Source: Rhodococcus sp. 4CII | GTDB lineage: Bacteria > Actinomycetota > Actinomycetes > Mycobacteriales > Mycobacteriaceae | DNA: 64,000 bases | Reading direction: 5' to 3' | NCBI RefSeq assembly: GCF_014256275.1 | Contig: NZ_JACCFE010000002.1 | Coordinates: 6,522,001 to 6,586,000 of the forward strand | Shown here: piece after piece, positions 34,895 to 44,753 of the stretch | Numbering within the stretch: position 1 is the stretch's first letter | How the letters are laid out: every line of letters begins with the position of its first letter | Program-made: the position numbers and the translations under genes | The notes under the pieces: generated by a model | Databases searched by the model: none | The model's input: the letters and a program-made list of their open reading frames with translations, nothing else | What the model was told of the DNA's origin: nothing

Positions 34895-35572
34895 GTGCGG
34901 AGCCCACGCCCCAGCGGTACCGCGGTGCGGGCAGTGCTCGCCGCCGTCGTCCTGATCGCGGTGACGGTCGTGCTCGGGGCACTCCATCCCATTCGGCGCG
35001 CACCCGTGTCGACGGACACGCTGGGCCCGGACAACGGGGAACTGGTGGCCGACTACCTGGCCCGGGCGGACCGGTCGCTCGACGAGGCCGACGGTCGCCA
35101 CGAGCACTGGGCGCTGGTCTCGTTCACGCATCCGGTGACCACGGAGGCCGTCCGGGACGCCGCGTCCGGCACCCGGGTGTCGCAGGTCCTGTTCCGCGTG
35201 CCTCTCGACCGGGTGCAGACACCTCTCGTGCCCGTCTCCGTGGCGGCAGGTGACGCGGCGCTCGCGCGAGCGAATGTCCTGGCCGCCGGGCGTATCCAGG
35301 CGATGACGGGCGAGACGGCCCGGCAGGCGCAGATCGCGGCGGTGTCCTCGGCGGACCTCGCCCGCAACTGCGCCTGTGTGATCGGTGTCGTCGTCCGCGG
35401 CGACCACGACGCGCTGTCCGCGCTGCAGTCGGCTCCGGACGTCCGGGCGGTCGAGGCGCTCGGCGCCGACGCCGTCTTCGGCCGGTTCGCCGTGCGACCG
35501 CTGCTCCCGGAACAGACCGAGACCGTCGTGCCCGGCCCCGACGACGGTGTCGTCCCGGGGAGCGGGTCGTGA
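34895..35572 (+). CDS. Membrane-anchored protein of unknown function
   Basis: The 225-residue product starts with a short basic stretch and one hydrophobic anchor (about residues 10-30), then a soluble part on the outside. Two similar sections are visible: WALVSFTHPVTTEAVRDAA...VLFRVPL and CVIGVVVRGDHDALSALQ...VRAVEAL. These suggest duplicated ferredoxin-like folds, as in protease propeptide-like domains; this is an inference by eye. A CAC motif with two cysteines precedes the second section. GTG 34895 begins one base after the rluA-type stop, and its end overlaps rarD, placing it in the lspA operon. Confidence 0.7.
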   Translation: MRSPRPSGTAVRAVLAAVVLIAVTVVLGALHPIRRAPVSTDTLGPDNGELVADYLARADRSLDEADGRHEHWALVSFTHPVTTEAVRDAASGTRVSQVLFRVPLDRVQTPLVPVSVAAGDAALARANVLAAGRIQAMTGETARQAQIAAVSSADLARNCACVIGVVVRGDHDALSALQSAPDVRAVEALGADAVFGRFAVRPLLPEQTETVVPGPDDGVVPGSGS

Positions 35573-36486
35573 CGGCACGGAAGGCGGAGACCGTGGGCGC
35601 CGCGTGCGGTGTCGGCGCCTACGTGCTGTGGGGCGCGTTCCCGGCGTTCTTCGGTCTGCTGGGGCCCGCGGGACCGGTGGAGATCCTCGCCCACCGGGTG
35701 GTGTGGACGCTCGCGCTCATGTTCCTGGTCCTCGCGCTGTCGGGCCGGCTCCGCTCGCTGCGCGGGCTGACCGTGCGCACGTGGCTGCTGGTCGCCGCCG
35801 CGTCGACGGCCATCGCGGTGAACTGGGGAACCTACATCTACGGGGTCACCTCGGACCGGGTGGTCGAGACCGCGCTCGGCTATTTCATCAACCCGTTGGT
35901 GAGCGTGCTGCTCGGGGTGGTGATCTTCCGGGAGCGACTCGTCCCCGCCCAGATCGTCGCCCTCGCGCTCGCAGCCGTCGCCGTGATCGTGATCACCGTC
36001 GACTACGGCCATCCGCCGTACATCGCGCTCACCCTGGCCGCATCGTTCGCGCTGTACGGCCTGTGCAAGAAGGTGATGCCTCTCGATCCGCGGACGAGCC
36101 TGACTGCCGAGGGAATCGTGGCCGCGCCCATCGCGATCGGTTACCTCGTGTTCCTCGCCCTCACCGGGGCAGGAACGTTCCTCGGATTCGGAGTCGGGCA
36201 CACGCTGCTGCTGATGGCCGCGGGACCGGTGACCGCCCTCCCGTTGCTGCTGTTCGGGGCGGCGGCGCAGCGGGTGCCGCTGCGCACACTGGGCATGCTG
36301 CAGTACCTGACGCCCGCGCTGCAGATGGCGTGGGGCGTCGCCGTTCTCCACGAGGACATGCCGGCGTCGCGGTGGATCGGGTTCGCCCTGATCTGGGTGG
36401 CACTGGCGATCTTCAGTACCGATGCGCTGGTACGGGTCCGGCGTGAGCGGCGAAAGACCGAACCGTCCCAGGCGTCCGTCCGGTAA
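35569..36486 (+). CDS. rarD: EamA-family transporter RarD
   Basis: This 305-residue protein of the drug/metabolite transporter superfamily has ten predicted membrane helices in two EamA halves. The RarD-type N-terminus GAACGVGAYVLWGAFPAFF contains the conserved WGxxP-like turn, and AHRVVWTLALM follows. Substrates are unknown; E. coli RarD is tied to chloramphenicol sensitivity by homology only. GTG 35569 overlaps the upstream stop as GTGA. A 98-bp gap separates it from dnaE. Confidence 0.85.
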   Translation: MTARKAETVGAACGVGAYVLWGAFPAFFGLLGPAGPVEILAHRVVWTLALMFLVLALSGRLRSLRGLTVRTWLLVAAASTAIAVNWGTYIYGVTSDRVVETALGYFINPLVSVLLGVVIFRERLVPAQIVALALAAVAVIVITVDYGHPPYIALTLAASFALYGLCKKVMPLDPRTSLTAEGIVAAPIAIGYLVFLALTGAGTFLGFGVGHTLLLMAAGPVTALPLLLFGAAAQRVPLRTLGMLQYLTPALQMAWGVAVLHEDMPASRWIGFALIWVALAIFSTDALVRVRRERRKTEPSQASVR

Positions 36487-36546
36487 CTCCCGTCACGACT
36501 TCGCCGACACCCGCCGTCGGCGGCCGGTGCTGTCGGTCCGAGGGCC

Positions 36547-36560
36547 TACACTCGTGAGGC
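36547..36560 (+). promoter_or_regulatory. Candidate dnaE1 promoter -10
   Basis: TACACT at 36547-36552 is a good -10 for a transcript starting near 36559 with a short leader before GTG 36585. No convincing -35 was found. Confidence 0.35.
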
Positions 36561-36584
36561 TCCCAGACCTTCAGAGAGGCGCAC

Positions 36585-39500
36585 GTGGCTGACTCGTTCG
36601 TACATCTGCACAATCACACCGAGTACTCGATGCTCGACGGTGCGGCCAAGGTCGGCCCCCTGTTCGAAGAGGCCGAGCGGCTGGGTATGTCGGCGGTGGG
36701 CATGACCGACCACGGCAACATGTACGGCGCCAGCGAGTTCTACAACGTGGCGAAGAAGCAGGGCATCAAGCCGATCATCGGCATCGAGGCGTACGTCGCG
36801 CCGGAGTCCCGCTTCAACACCAAACGCGTGCTGTGGGGTGACCGCAGCCAGAAGTCCGACGATGTCTCCGGTAGCGGTGCGTACACCCACATGACGATGG
36901 TCGCGGAGAACGCGACCGGCCTGCGGAACCTGTTCAAGCTGTCCTCCCTCGCGTCGATCGAGGGTCAGCTCGGCAAGTGGGCGCGCATGGACGAAGATCT
37001 CATCGCCACCTACCACGAGGGCATCATCGCGACCACGGGCTGCCCGTCCGGGGAGATCCAGACCCGGCTCCGGCTCGGCCACGACCGCGAGGCGCTCGAG
37101 GCTGCCGCCAAGTGGCAGGAGATCTGGGGCAAGGACAACTTCTTCCTCGAACTGATGGACCACGGACTGTCGATCGAGCGCCGGGTCCGCGAGGGTCTGC
37201 TCGAGATCAGCAAGACGCTCGGGATCCCGCCGCTCGCCACCAACGACTGCCACTACGTCACCAAGGAGGCCGCGGAGAACCACGAGGCTCTCCTCTGCAT
37301 CCAGACCGGTAAGACGCTGTCCGACCCCACCCGGTTCAAGTTCGACGGCGACGGCTACTTCCTCAAGTCCGCCGCGGAGATGCGGGCCCTGTGGGACGAC
37401 CAGGTGCCCGGCGCGTGCGACAACACTTTGCTGATCGCCGAGCGTGTCCAGTCCTACGACGACGTGTGGGCACACCACGACCGGATGCCGATCTTCCCGG
37501 TGCCGGAGGGTGAGACACAGGGCACCTGGCTGCGCAAGGAGGTCATGCGCGGACTGGACCGCCGGTTCCCCGACGGACCGCCCGAGGAGTACCTCGCCCG
37601 CGCCGACTACGAGATCGGCGTCATCCTCGAAATGGGTTTCCCGGCCTACTTCCTCGTCGTCGGCGACCTCATCAACCACGCGCGGGAGGTCGGCATCCGG
37701 GTGGGCCCCGGCCGAGGCTCGGCGGCCGGTTCGCTCGTCGCCTACGCGATGGGCATCACCAACATCGACCCCATCCCGCACGGCCTGCTGTTCGAGCGGT
37801 TCCTCAACCCCGAGCGCGTCTCCATGCCCGATATCGACATCGACTTCGACGACCGCCGTCGCGGCGAGATGGTGCGCTACGCGACGGACAAATGGGGAAG
37901 CGACCGCGTCGCGCAGGTCATCACGTTCGGCACCATCAAGACGAAAGCGGCCATCAAGGACTCCGCGCGAGTCCAGTTCGGGCAGCCCGGTTTCGCGATC
38001 GCCGACCAGATCACGAAGGCGCTGCCGCCGCCGATCATGGCCAAGGACATCTCGGTGTCCGGCATCACCGACCCGAATCACGAGCGGTACAAGGAAGCGG
38101 TGGAGGTTCGCGCCCTCATCGACTCCAATCCGGACGTCGCGAAGATCTACCAGACGGCCAAGGGGCTCGAGGGTCTGATCCGCAACGCCGGCGTCCACGC
38201 CTGCGCGGTGATCATGTCGTCCGAGCCGCTGATGGACGCGATCCCGGTGTGGAAACGCGCCCAGGACGGCGCCATCATCACCGGGTGGGACTACCCGTCG
38301 TGCGAGGCCATCGGCCTGCTGAAGATGGACTTCCTCGGACTGCGGAACCTCACCGTCATCGGTGACGCCATCGACAACATCAAGGCGAACCGGGGTATCG
38401 ATCTCGACCTCGACACCCTCCCGCTCGACGACACCGCCACGTACGAACTGCTCTCGCGCGGAGACACTCTCGGCGTGTTCCAGCTCGACGGCAGCGCGAT
38501 GCGCGACCTGCTGCGCCGCATGCAGCCCACCGGCTTCGAGGACATCGTCGCGGTGCTCGCGCTGTACCGCCCCGGCCCGATGGGCATGAACGCGCACAAC
38601 GACTATGCCGACCGCAAGAACGGGCGGCAAGAGGTCAAACCCATCCACCCCGAGCTCGAGGAACCCCTGAAGGAGATCCTGGCCGACACGTACGGCCTGA
38701 TCGTCTATCAGGAGCAGATCATGCAGATCGCGCAGAAGGTCGCCGGGTATTCGCTCGGGCAGGCCGACATTCTCCGCCGCGCCATGGGTAAGAAGAAGCT
38801 CTCGGTGCTGGAGGAGGCGTACGCCGGTTTCCGCGAGGGCATGCTCGCCAACGAATTCTCCGAGCCCGCCATCAAGGCGTTGTGGGACACCATCCTCCCG
38901 TTCGCCGGATACGCGTTCAACAAATCGCACGCCGCCGGATACGGCCTGGTGTCGTTCTGGACCGGGTACCTCAAGGCCAACTACCCGGCCGAATACATGG
39001 CCGGTCTGCTCACTTCGGTCGGCGACGACAAGGACAAGGCCGCCATCTACCTCGCGGACTGCCGCAAGATGGGCATCACCGTCCTGCCCCCGGATGTCAA
39101 CGAATCGGAGGTCAACTTCGCCTCCGTCGGTGAGGACATCCGGTTCGGCATGGGCGCCGTCCGCAACGTCGGCGCCAACGTCGTGGGCTCGATCATCAAG
39201 GCGCGCAAGGAGAAGTCCAAGTTCGTCGATTTCTCCGATTACCTCAACAAGATCGACGCCGCCGCCTGCTCCAAGAAGGTCACCGAATCGCTGATCAAGG
39301 CGGGCGGATTCGACTCGCTGGGCCACCCGCGCAAGGGACTCATGCTCGTCCACGCCGACGCCATCGACGCGGTGATGGGAACCAAGAAGGCGGAGGCGAT
39401 CGGACAGTTCGACCTGTTCGGCGGCGACGACGCCGACGAGTCGATCTCCTCGGTGTTCAACGTGAAGATTCCCGACGAGGAGTGGGACTCGAAGCACCGG

Positions 39501-40121
39501 TTGGCGCTGGAACGGGAAATGCTGGGGCTGTACGTCTCCGGGCACCCGCTCAACGGCGTCGAACACGTGCTGTCGGCGCAGTCCGACACCGCGATCCCGA
39601 CCATCCTCGAGGGTGATATCAAGGACGGCACCCAGGTGACCGTCGGCGGTATCCTCGCGTCGGTGAACCGGCGGATCAACAAGAACGGTCTCACCTGGGC
39701 GTCCGCGCAGCTCGAGGATCTGACCGGTGGCATCGAGGTGCTGTTCTTCCCGCAGGCCTACTCGGTTTACGGCATGGACGTCACCGAGGATTCCGTCGTG
39801 CTCGTCAAGGCGAGGGTGTCGATCCGTGACGACCGGATCTCGCTGATCGCCAACGACCTTGCGGTGCCGGACCTCTCGGCGGTGGGTGTCGCAAAGCCGC
39901 TCGCGGTCAGTCTGCCGCTGCGTCAGTGCACCAAGGACAAACTCGGCGCGCTGCGGCAGGTGCTCACCCGGCACCCCGGAACCTCGGACGTCCACGTGCG
40001 GTTGATCGGAGGCACCGAGGTCACCCTGTGGAAGGTCGACGACGTGCTCCGGGTGGAACCGTCGTCTGCGTTGATGGGCGACCTGAAGGCTCTGCTCGGA
40101 CCGAGCTGCCTGTCCGTGTGA
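36585..40121 (+). CDS. dnaE1: DNA polymerase III alpha subunit DnaE1
   Basis: This is the replicative polymerase, 1178 residues. The N-terminal PHP domain opens with FVHLHNHTEYSMLDGAAK (residues 4-21) and keeps the histidines needed for its proofreading exonuclease. The palm has PDIDIDFDD with catalytic Asp416, Asp418 and a third, Asp558-like residue further on. A helix-hairpin-helix and OB fold follow, including LYVSGHPL and a VTVGGILASVNRRI strand. Intact PHP motifs and length identify DnaE1 rather than the mutagenic DnaE2. It matches Rv1547. GTG 36585 follows AGAGAGG. Confidence 0.96.
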   Translation: MADSFVHLHNHTEYSMLDGAAKVGPLFEEAERLGMSAVGMTDHGNMYGASEFYNVAKKQGIKPIIGIEAYVAPESRFNTKRVLWGDRSQKSDDVSGSGAYTHMTMVAENATGLRNLFKLSSLASIEGQLGKWARMDEDLIATYHEGIIATTGCPSGEIQTRLRLGHDREALEAAAKWQEIWGKDNFFLELMDHGLSIERRVREGLLEISKTLGIPPLATNDCHYVTKEAAENHEALLCIQTGKTLSDPTRFKFDGDGYFLKSAAEMRALWDDQVPGACDNTLLIAERVQSYDDVWAHHDRMPIFPVPEGETQGTWLRKEVMRGLDRRFPDGPPEEYLARADYEIGVILEMGFPAYFLVVGDLINHAREVGIRVGPGRGSAAGSLVAYAMGITNIDPIPHGLLFERFLNPERVSMPDIDIDFDDRRRGEMVRYATDKWGSDRVAQVITFGTIKTKAAIKDSARVQFGQPGFAIADQITKALPPPIMAKDISVSGITDPNHERYKEAVEVRALIDSNPDVAKIYQTAKGLEGLIRNAGVHACAVIMSSEPLMDAIPVWKRAQDGAIITGWDYPSCEAIGLLKMDFLGLRNLTVIGDAIDNIKANRGIDLDLDTLPLDDTATYELLSRGDTLGVFQLDGSAMRDLLRRMQPTGFEDIVAVLALYRPGPMGMNAHNDYADRKNGRQEVKPIHPELEEPLKEILADTYGLIVYQEQIMQIAQKVAGYSLGQADILRRAMGKKKLSVLEEAYAGFREGMLANEFSEPAIKALWDTILPFAGYAFNKSHAAGYGLVSFWTGYLKANYPAEYMAGLLTSVGDDKDKAAIYLADCRKMGITVLPPDVNESEVNFASVGEDIRFGMGAVRNVGANVVGSIIKARKEKSKFVDFSDYLNKIDAAACSKKVTESLIKAGGFDSLGHPRKGLMLVHADAIDAVMGTKKAEAIGQFDLFGGDDADESISSVFNVKIPDEEWDSKHRLALEREMLGLYVSGHPLNGVEHVLSAQSDTAIPTILEGDIKDGTQVTVGGILASVNRRINKNGLTWASAQLEDLTGGIEVLFFPQAYSVYGMDVTEDSVVLVKARVSIRDDRISLIANDLAVPDLSAVGVAKPLAVSLPLRQCTKDKLGALRQVLTRHPGTSDVHVRLIGGTEVTLWKVDDVLRVEPSSALMGDLKALLGPSCLSV

Positions 40122-40124
40122 TTG

Positions 40125-40361
40125 TCAGGGGCGCGGCGGGAAGATCCGTCGCGCCCACCACACCACGACGGCAACCGCGGCGGCGGTGAGGACGGCCGCC
40201 TGCACTGCCTGGGTGATGACGAGAATCGTGGTGAAGACCAGGAGCGCGACGGCCAGGGCCTCCAGCTTGTAGAGGGGCCACTCGGTGCCGGCCAGGTCGA
40301 CGGTCCGTGTGGTGTCGTTGCGGCGCGGATCGCGACGCACGTGCGCTTCGTGTGTCGTCAT
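40125..40361 (-). CDS. Small two-helix membrane protein of unknown function
   Basis: The 78-residue product has a polar, Arg-rich N-terminus of about 28 residues and two closely spaced hydrophobic segments (about residues 31-51 and 54-70), ending RRIFPPRP. It converges on dnaE1 with 3 bp between the stop codons. ATG 40361 is preceded by a weak purine stretch (GAGGTGACC). No family is recognised. The composition and start make it a likely real gene. Confidence 0.6.
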   Translation of the reverse strand: MTTHEAHVRRDPRRNDTTRTVDLAGTEWPLYKLEALAVALLVFTTILVITQAVQAAVLTAAAVAVVVWWARRIFPPRP

Positions 40362-40534
40362 CGCAGGTCACCTCACTGGTGCAGGGTGGGGGAGCGAACG
40401 CCGTCCCCGCGTGGGATGAGGGTACTCGGAACCCGGAGTTCGGCGCAACGAACAAACGAATGCGGTGTTTCGTATGCGTGGTCGTTCGGCGGAATCGGTG
40501 GCGCGTTCTCGCGGATCAGGTGTTGACTGGACCC

Positions 40535-40969
40535 ATGCCACTCACAGGTGAATATGAACCCAGTCCGTCCACGTGGGCCGCAGACCAGGCGGAGTTGATG
40601 GAATCCACCGACGGGGCCGAGGGCACGACGCTGGGCGGCAGGCCCGTCGTGCTCCTGACCACCCGGGGCGCGAAATCCGGCAAGCTTCGCAAGACGCCGT
40701 TGATGCGCGTCGAACACGACGGAACGTATGCGGTGGTCGCCTCGCTCGGCGGTGCCCCCAAGAACCCGGTCTGGTACTACAACGTGAAAGCCGATCCGCA
40801 CGTCGAACTCCGCGACGGCCCCAACAAGCAGGACATGGTGGCCCGGGAGGTGACAGGCGACGAGAAGGCCACCTGGTGGGAGCGCGCGGTCGCGGCCTTC
40901 CCGGATTATGCGGAGTACCAGAAGAAGACCGATCGGGAGATCCCGGTGTTCGTGCTCGAATCTGCCTGA
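40535..40969 (+). CDS. F420H2-dependent nitroreductase/quinone reductase (Ddn family)
   Basis: The 144-residue split-barrel protein has the Ddn-family blocks VVLLTTRGAKSGKLRKTPLMRV (described here by position, residues 33-54, key residues TTRGRKSG-like and TPLM) and PVWYYNVKADPHVEL near 73-87. Family members use reduced deazaflavin F420 to reduce quinones or nitroimidazoles. Rv1558, a Ddn paralogue, sits before ilvA in M. tuberculosis, and this gene lies in the same neighbourhood. The start is ATG 40535; no close Shine-Dalgarno is seen. Confidence 0.82.
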   Translation: MPLTGEYEPSPSTWAADQAELMESTDGAEGTTLGGRPVVLLTTRGAKSGKLRKTPLMRVEHDGTYAVVASLGGAPKNPVWYYNVKADPHVELRDGPNKQDMVAREVTGDEKATWWERAVAAFPDYAEYQKKTDREIPVFVLESA

Positions 40970-41025
40970 CGCCCGACCGCACGATACGTCGCTTCGCCGT
41001 TCGACCGTCCCCGACCGGAGGCCCG

Positions 41026-42801
41026 ATGAGAGCGAAAACCGTTGCCGACCAATTGGTGCGTCAGCTGCAGGATGCCGGAGTCCGGCGGATCTACGGAATC
41101 GTCGGAGACAGTCTCAACCCGATCGTCGACGCGGTCCGGCGGTCGGGCGGCGCGGAGAAGGGCGGAATCGACTGGATCCACGTGCGCCACGAGGAGGCGG
41201 CCGCGTTCGCCGCTGCCGCCGAGGCGCAGGTGACCGGGCAACTGGCGGTGTGCGCCGGCTCGTGCGGCCCGGGCAACCTGCATCTGATCAACGGTCTCTA
41301 CGACGCCGACCGGTCGGGGGCGCCGGTGCTGGCGATCGCGGCGCAGATCCCGAGTGAGCAGATCGGACTGGGCTTCTTCCAGGAGACCCACCCGGATCGG
41401 CTGTTCGTCGAGTGCTCCCGGTACGCGGAGCTGATCGGAACTCCCGCCCAGGCCCCGCGCGTCATGGCGTCGGCCATCGCGCACGCGACCGCGCTGTCCG
41501 GCGTCGCGGTGATTACCCTGCCGGGCGACATCGCGGACCGCCCCGCCGAGGGGCGGGCGCCGTCGGTGCCGCGCACCGGTGCGCCGGCGATCGTGCCTGA
41601 CCAGTCCGACGTGCAGGCGCTCGCCGACGCGGTGAACGCGGCCGGGAAGGTCGCGATCTTCGCCGGTGAGGGTGTCCGTGCGGCCCGCGACGAGTTGCTG
41701 AGCCTGGCCGATACGGTCGGGGCGCCGATCGGGCACACGCTCCGCGGCAAGGAATGGATCCAGTACGACAACCCGTTCGACGTCGGAATGACGGGTCTTC
41801 TCGGGTACGGTGCGGCGCACGACGGGATGCACGGGGCCGACCTTCTCCTGCTCGTCGGAACGGACTTCCCGTACAACCAGTTCCTGCCCGATGACGTCCG
41901 CACCGCCCAGATCGACTGGGCCGCACAGCGAATCGGCCGGCGGACGAGCGTCGACCTGGCCGTGCACGGCGACGTGGCGAGTACGTTGCGTGCGCTCGCC
42001 CCGCTGATTCACCGGAAGGACGACCGTCGATTCCTCGACGACATGCTCGCGAAGCACCGGACACTGATGAACAAGGTGGTCGGCGCGTACACGAAACCGG
42101 CCAAGCAGCGCGTCCCGATCCATCCCGAATACGCGGCGTCGATACTCGACGACCTCGCCGCCGAGGATGCGATCTTCACCACGGACACGGGAATGTCGAA
42201 CGTGTGGACCGCGCGTTACCTGACGCCGAACGGTGCGCGCCGCTTCCTGTCCTCGGCCCTGCACGGATCGATGGCGAACGCCCTGCCACACGCGATCGGA
42301 GCCCAGTTCTGCGCACCCGGCAGGCAGGTGGTGTCCGTGTCCGGCGACGGCGGTTTGTCGATGCTGCTCGGGGAACTCGTGACGGTCGCGATGTACCGGC
42401 TTCCGGTCAAGATCGTGGTGTTCGACAATTCCACTCTGGGCATGGTCAAGCTCGAAATGCTGGTGGACGGGCTGCCGGACTTCGGCGTCGACGTCGCGCC
42501 CGTCGACTACGCGGCGGTGGCGTCGGCGCTGGGCATCTTCGCCCGCCGGATCGAGGATCCCGCCGACATCGAATCGGGTCTGCGGGCGGCGTTCGACCAC
42601 GACGGCCCGGCGCTCGTCGATCTGGTCACCGACCCGTTGGCGCTGTCGCTGCCGCCGACCATCACGGGCGGGCAGGTCACCGGTTTCGCCCTGGCGTTGT
42701 CGAAGATGGTGATGAACGGTGGTGTCGCCGAGGCCGTGAAAATGGCGAAGTCGAATGTCCGGAACGTGCCACGACCGTCCCAGTTCGATCCGCGCGGCTG
42801 A
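41026..42801 (+). CDS. poxB: Pyruvate:quinone oxidoreductase-like ThDP enzyme (PoxB/Pqo)
   Basis: This 591-residue enzyme depends on thiamine diphosphate and FAD. IYGIVGDSLNPIVDAVR (about residues 23-39) is typical of pyruvate oxidase, the catalytic glutamate lies in HEEAAAFAAAAEA, and the ThDP-binding motif starts GDGGLSMLLGELVTV. PoxB decarboxylates pyruvate to acetate and CO2 and passes electrons to membrane quinone through a C-terminal lipid-binding helix. The C-terminal ALALSKMVMNGGVAEAVKMAKSN is compatible with that. ATG 41026 follows CCGGAGG. An acetolactate synthase is the main alternative and is less likely. Confidence 0.85.
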   Translation: MRAKTVADQLVRQLQDAGVRRIYGIVGDSLNPIVDAVRRSGGAEKGGIDWIHVRHEEAAAFAAAAEAQVTGQLAVCAGSCGPGNLHLINGLYDADRSGAPVLAIAAQIPSEQIGLGFFQETHPDRLFVECSRYAELIGTPAQAPRVMASAIAHATALSGVAVITLPGDIADRPAEGRAPSVPRTGAPAIVPDQSDVQALADAVNAAGKVAIFAGEGVRAARDELLSLADTVGAPIGHTLRGKEWIQYDNPFDVGMTGLLGYGAAHDGMHGADLLLLVGTDFPYNQFLPDDVRTAQIDWAAQRIGRRTSVDLAVHGDVASTLRALAPLIHRKDDRRFLDDMLAKHRTLMNKVVGAYTKPAKQRVPIHPEYAASILDDLAAEDAIFTTDTGMSNVWTARYLTPNGARRFLSSALHGSMANALPHAIGAQFCAPGRQVVSVSGDGGLSMLLGELVTVAMYRLPVKIVVFDNSTLGMVKLEMLVDGLPDFGVDVAPVDYAAVASALGIFARRIEDPADIESGLRAAFDHDGPALVDLVTDPLALSLPPTITGGQVTGFALALSKMVMNGGVAEAVKMAKSNVRNVPRPSQFDPRG

Positions 42802-42844
42802 ACCCGACTGGTATCCCATGGCTGGAGAGTGGGAATATATCCGG

Positions 42845-44197
42845 GTGTCCACATCGCCCGATACCGCAGCCCAGAACATCACCTCGCCCCTCACCGTGGG
42901 CGAGATCGACGCGGCCATCGAGCGAATTTCGCACGTGATCGACGCGACCCCGCTGCAGTGGAGTGAGCGCCTGTCGGCGCTGACGGGCGCGAACGTCTAC
43001 CTCAAGCGTGAAGATCTGCAGGTCGTCCGCTCGTACAAACTACGCGGCGCCTACAACCTCATGGCGCAGCTCGACGCTGCGGAGCGTGCGGCCGGAGTGG
43101 TGACGGCCAGCGCCGGCAATCACGCGCAGGGTGTTGCGTTCGCTTGCCGCACAATGGAAATCACCGGTCGCATCTACGTCCCGTCGAACACCCCCAAGCA
43201 GAAGCGCGATCGCATTCGCGCGCACGGCGGCGAGTTCGTCGAGCTGATCCTGACGGGCGAGACGTACGACGCCGCCGCCGCCGCGGCCGCCGCGGACGTG
43301 CAGCGAACGGGCGCGACGATGGTGGCGCCGTTCGACGACGCCCGCACAGCGGCCGGACAGGGCACCATCGCCGCCGAGATCCTCGCGCAGCTCGGTGCGG
43401 CCCCCGACTCCGTCCTGGTCCCGGTCGGTGGCGGCGGGTGCATCGCCGGTGTCGCCACGTATCTGCGTGCCCACGCGCCCCGCGCGGCCATCGTCGGGGT
43501 GGAGCCGACGGGGGCCGCGTCGATGACGGCAGCGCTGGTGGCCGGCGGTCCGGTGACGCTGACGGAGATCGATCCGTTCGTCGACGGCGCCTCCGTGAAG
43601 CGGGTCGGCGATCTGCCCTACGCCGTGGTGTCCGCACTGGGCGCCGAGGTGGTGACGCACACGTCGCTGGGCCAGGCCGATCAGTCGTCCACGATCCGGC
43701 TCGACGCGGAGAGCTTCGTGATGACCAATCTCGACGAGGGTGCGCTCTGCACCACGATGCTCGAGCTGTACCAGAACGAGGGCATCATCGCCGAGCCGGC
43801 GGGCGCCCTGTCGGTGGCGGCGCTCGGGAACATCACGTTCGAGCCGGGTTCCACGGTGGTGTGCCTGATCTCGGGCGGCAACAACGACGTCTCCCGGTAC
43901 GGCGAGATCCTGGAACGCTCGCTGGTGAATCTCGGTCTCAAGCACTACTTCCTGGTCGACTTTCCGCAGGAGCCGGGGGCGCTGCGCCGATTCCTGGACG
44001 AGGTGCTCGGCCCCGAGGACGACATCACCTTGTTCGAGTACGTGAAGCGGAACAACCGGGAGACCGGCGCCGCCCTGGTGGGGATCGAACTCGGTAAGGC
44101 GGAGGGGCTCGGCGAGCTGCTCGAGCGGATGGAGCAGTCGCGGATGCAGGTGGAACGTCTGGAGCCGGGAAGTCCCGCGTACCGCTACCTCACCTGA
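42845..44197 (+). CDS. ilvA: Threonine dehydratase (deaminase) IlvA
   Basis: IlvA turns threonine into 2-oxobutyrate, the first step to isoleucine. The 450-residue PLP enzyme has the PLP lysine in VVRSYKLRGAYNLM (about residues 60-73), the phosphate loop VGGGGCIAG and one short C-terminal ACT-like regulatory domain starting HYFLVDFPQEPGALRRFL. I prefer GTG 42845; ATG 42818 in the same frame lacks a ribosome binding site. It follows poxB by 43 bp and corresponds to Rv1559. Only 4 bp separate its stop from the convergent tetR stop. Confidence 0.92.
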   Translation: MSTSPDTAAQNITSPLTVGEIDAAIERISHVIDATPLQWSERLSALTGANVYLKREDLQVVRSYKLRGAYNLMAQLDAAERAAGVVTASAGNHAQGVAFACRTMEITGRIYVPSNTPKQKRDRIRAHGGEFVELILTGETYDAAAAAAAADVQRTGATMVAPFDDARTAAGQGTIAAEILAQLGAAPDSVLVPVGGGGCIAGVATYLRAHAPRAAIVGVEPTGAASMTAALVAGGPVTLTEIDPFVDGASVKRVGDLPYAVVSALGAEVVTHTSLGQADQSSTIRLDAESFVMTNLDEGALCTTMLELYQNEGIIAEPAGALSVAALGNITFEPGSTVVCLISGGNNDVSRYGEILERSLVNLGLKHYFLVDFPQEPGALRRFLDEVLGPEDDITLFEYVKRNNRETGAALVGIELGKAEGLGELLERMEQSRMQVERLEPGSPAYRYLT

Positions 44198-44201
44198 GCC
44201 G

Positions 44202-44726
44202 CTACTTCTGCAGCAGCCGCGCGACGACCTTCTTGTACAGCTCGGGCTCGGGCATGGGAAGCCTGAGCAGCGCCGCCAGGTAGATGCCGTCGCCGACGAG
44301 GCGCACGATCTCGGCCTGCACGGGATCGTCGATCTCGCCCTGCAGGCCCTCGTCCCAACTGCGCATGACGTCGGTGACGGCCTTCTGGATCTCGTCGTGC
44401 TGACCGTCGACGCTCCGCAGGGCGGCGATGGTCGAACGGTAGAGGGCAAGTTCCTCGGTGGTGCTCGCGTCGGGGACCTGCAGATACCACTCGGACATCG
44501 AGGTGCCGCCGGAGACGGCGTCGGCGAGCTGGGCGTCGGCCCGCTCGCCGAGCCGGCGCACCATGGCGGCGAGAAGTGCTTCCTTGCTGGGGAAGTGATA
44601 GAGCAGTCCGCCCTTGGACACCCCTGCCTCCGCCGCGACGGCTTCGAGGGTCACCTGGGCTATCCCCACGTCGAGTAGCAGCTTCTCGAGTGCGTCGAGT
44701 ATTCGATCGCGCGTACCGGCAGCCAT
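44202..44726 (-). CDS. TetR-family repressor, likely regulating the divergent MFS efflux gene
   Basis: The 174-residue regulator has a TetR helix-turn-helix (VTLEAVAAEAGVSKGGLLYHF, residues 26-46, key Gly-Leu-Leu-Tyr-His) and a ligand domain. It is divergent from an MFS drug transporter gene, the classic repressor-pump arrangement. I chose ATG 44726; a reading from GTG 44774 would cover an operator with coding sequence. Two matching operator dyads lie in the intergenic region. The inducer is unknown. Confidence 0.85.
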   Translation of the reverse strand: MAAGTRDRILDALEKLLLDVGIAQVTLEAVAAEAGVSKGGLLYHFPSKEALLAAMVRRLGERADAQLADAVSGGTSMSEWYLQVPDASTTEELALYRSTIAALRSVDGQHDEIQKAVTDVMRSWDEGLQGEIDDPVQAEIVRLVGDGIYLAALLRLPMPEPELYKKVVARLLQK

Positions 44727-44753
44727 GGAGAGGGACTGTACCCCGGAAATAAC

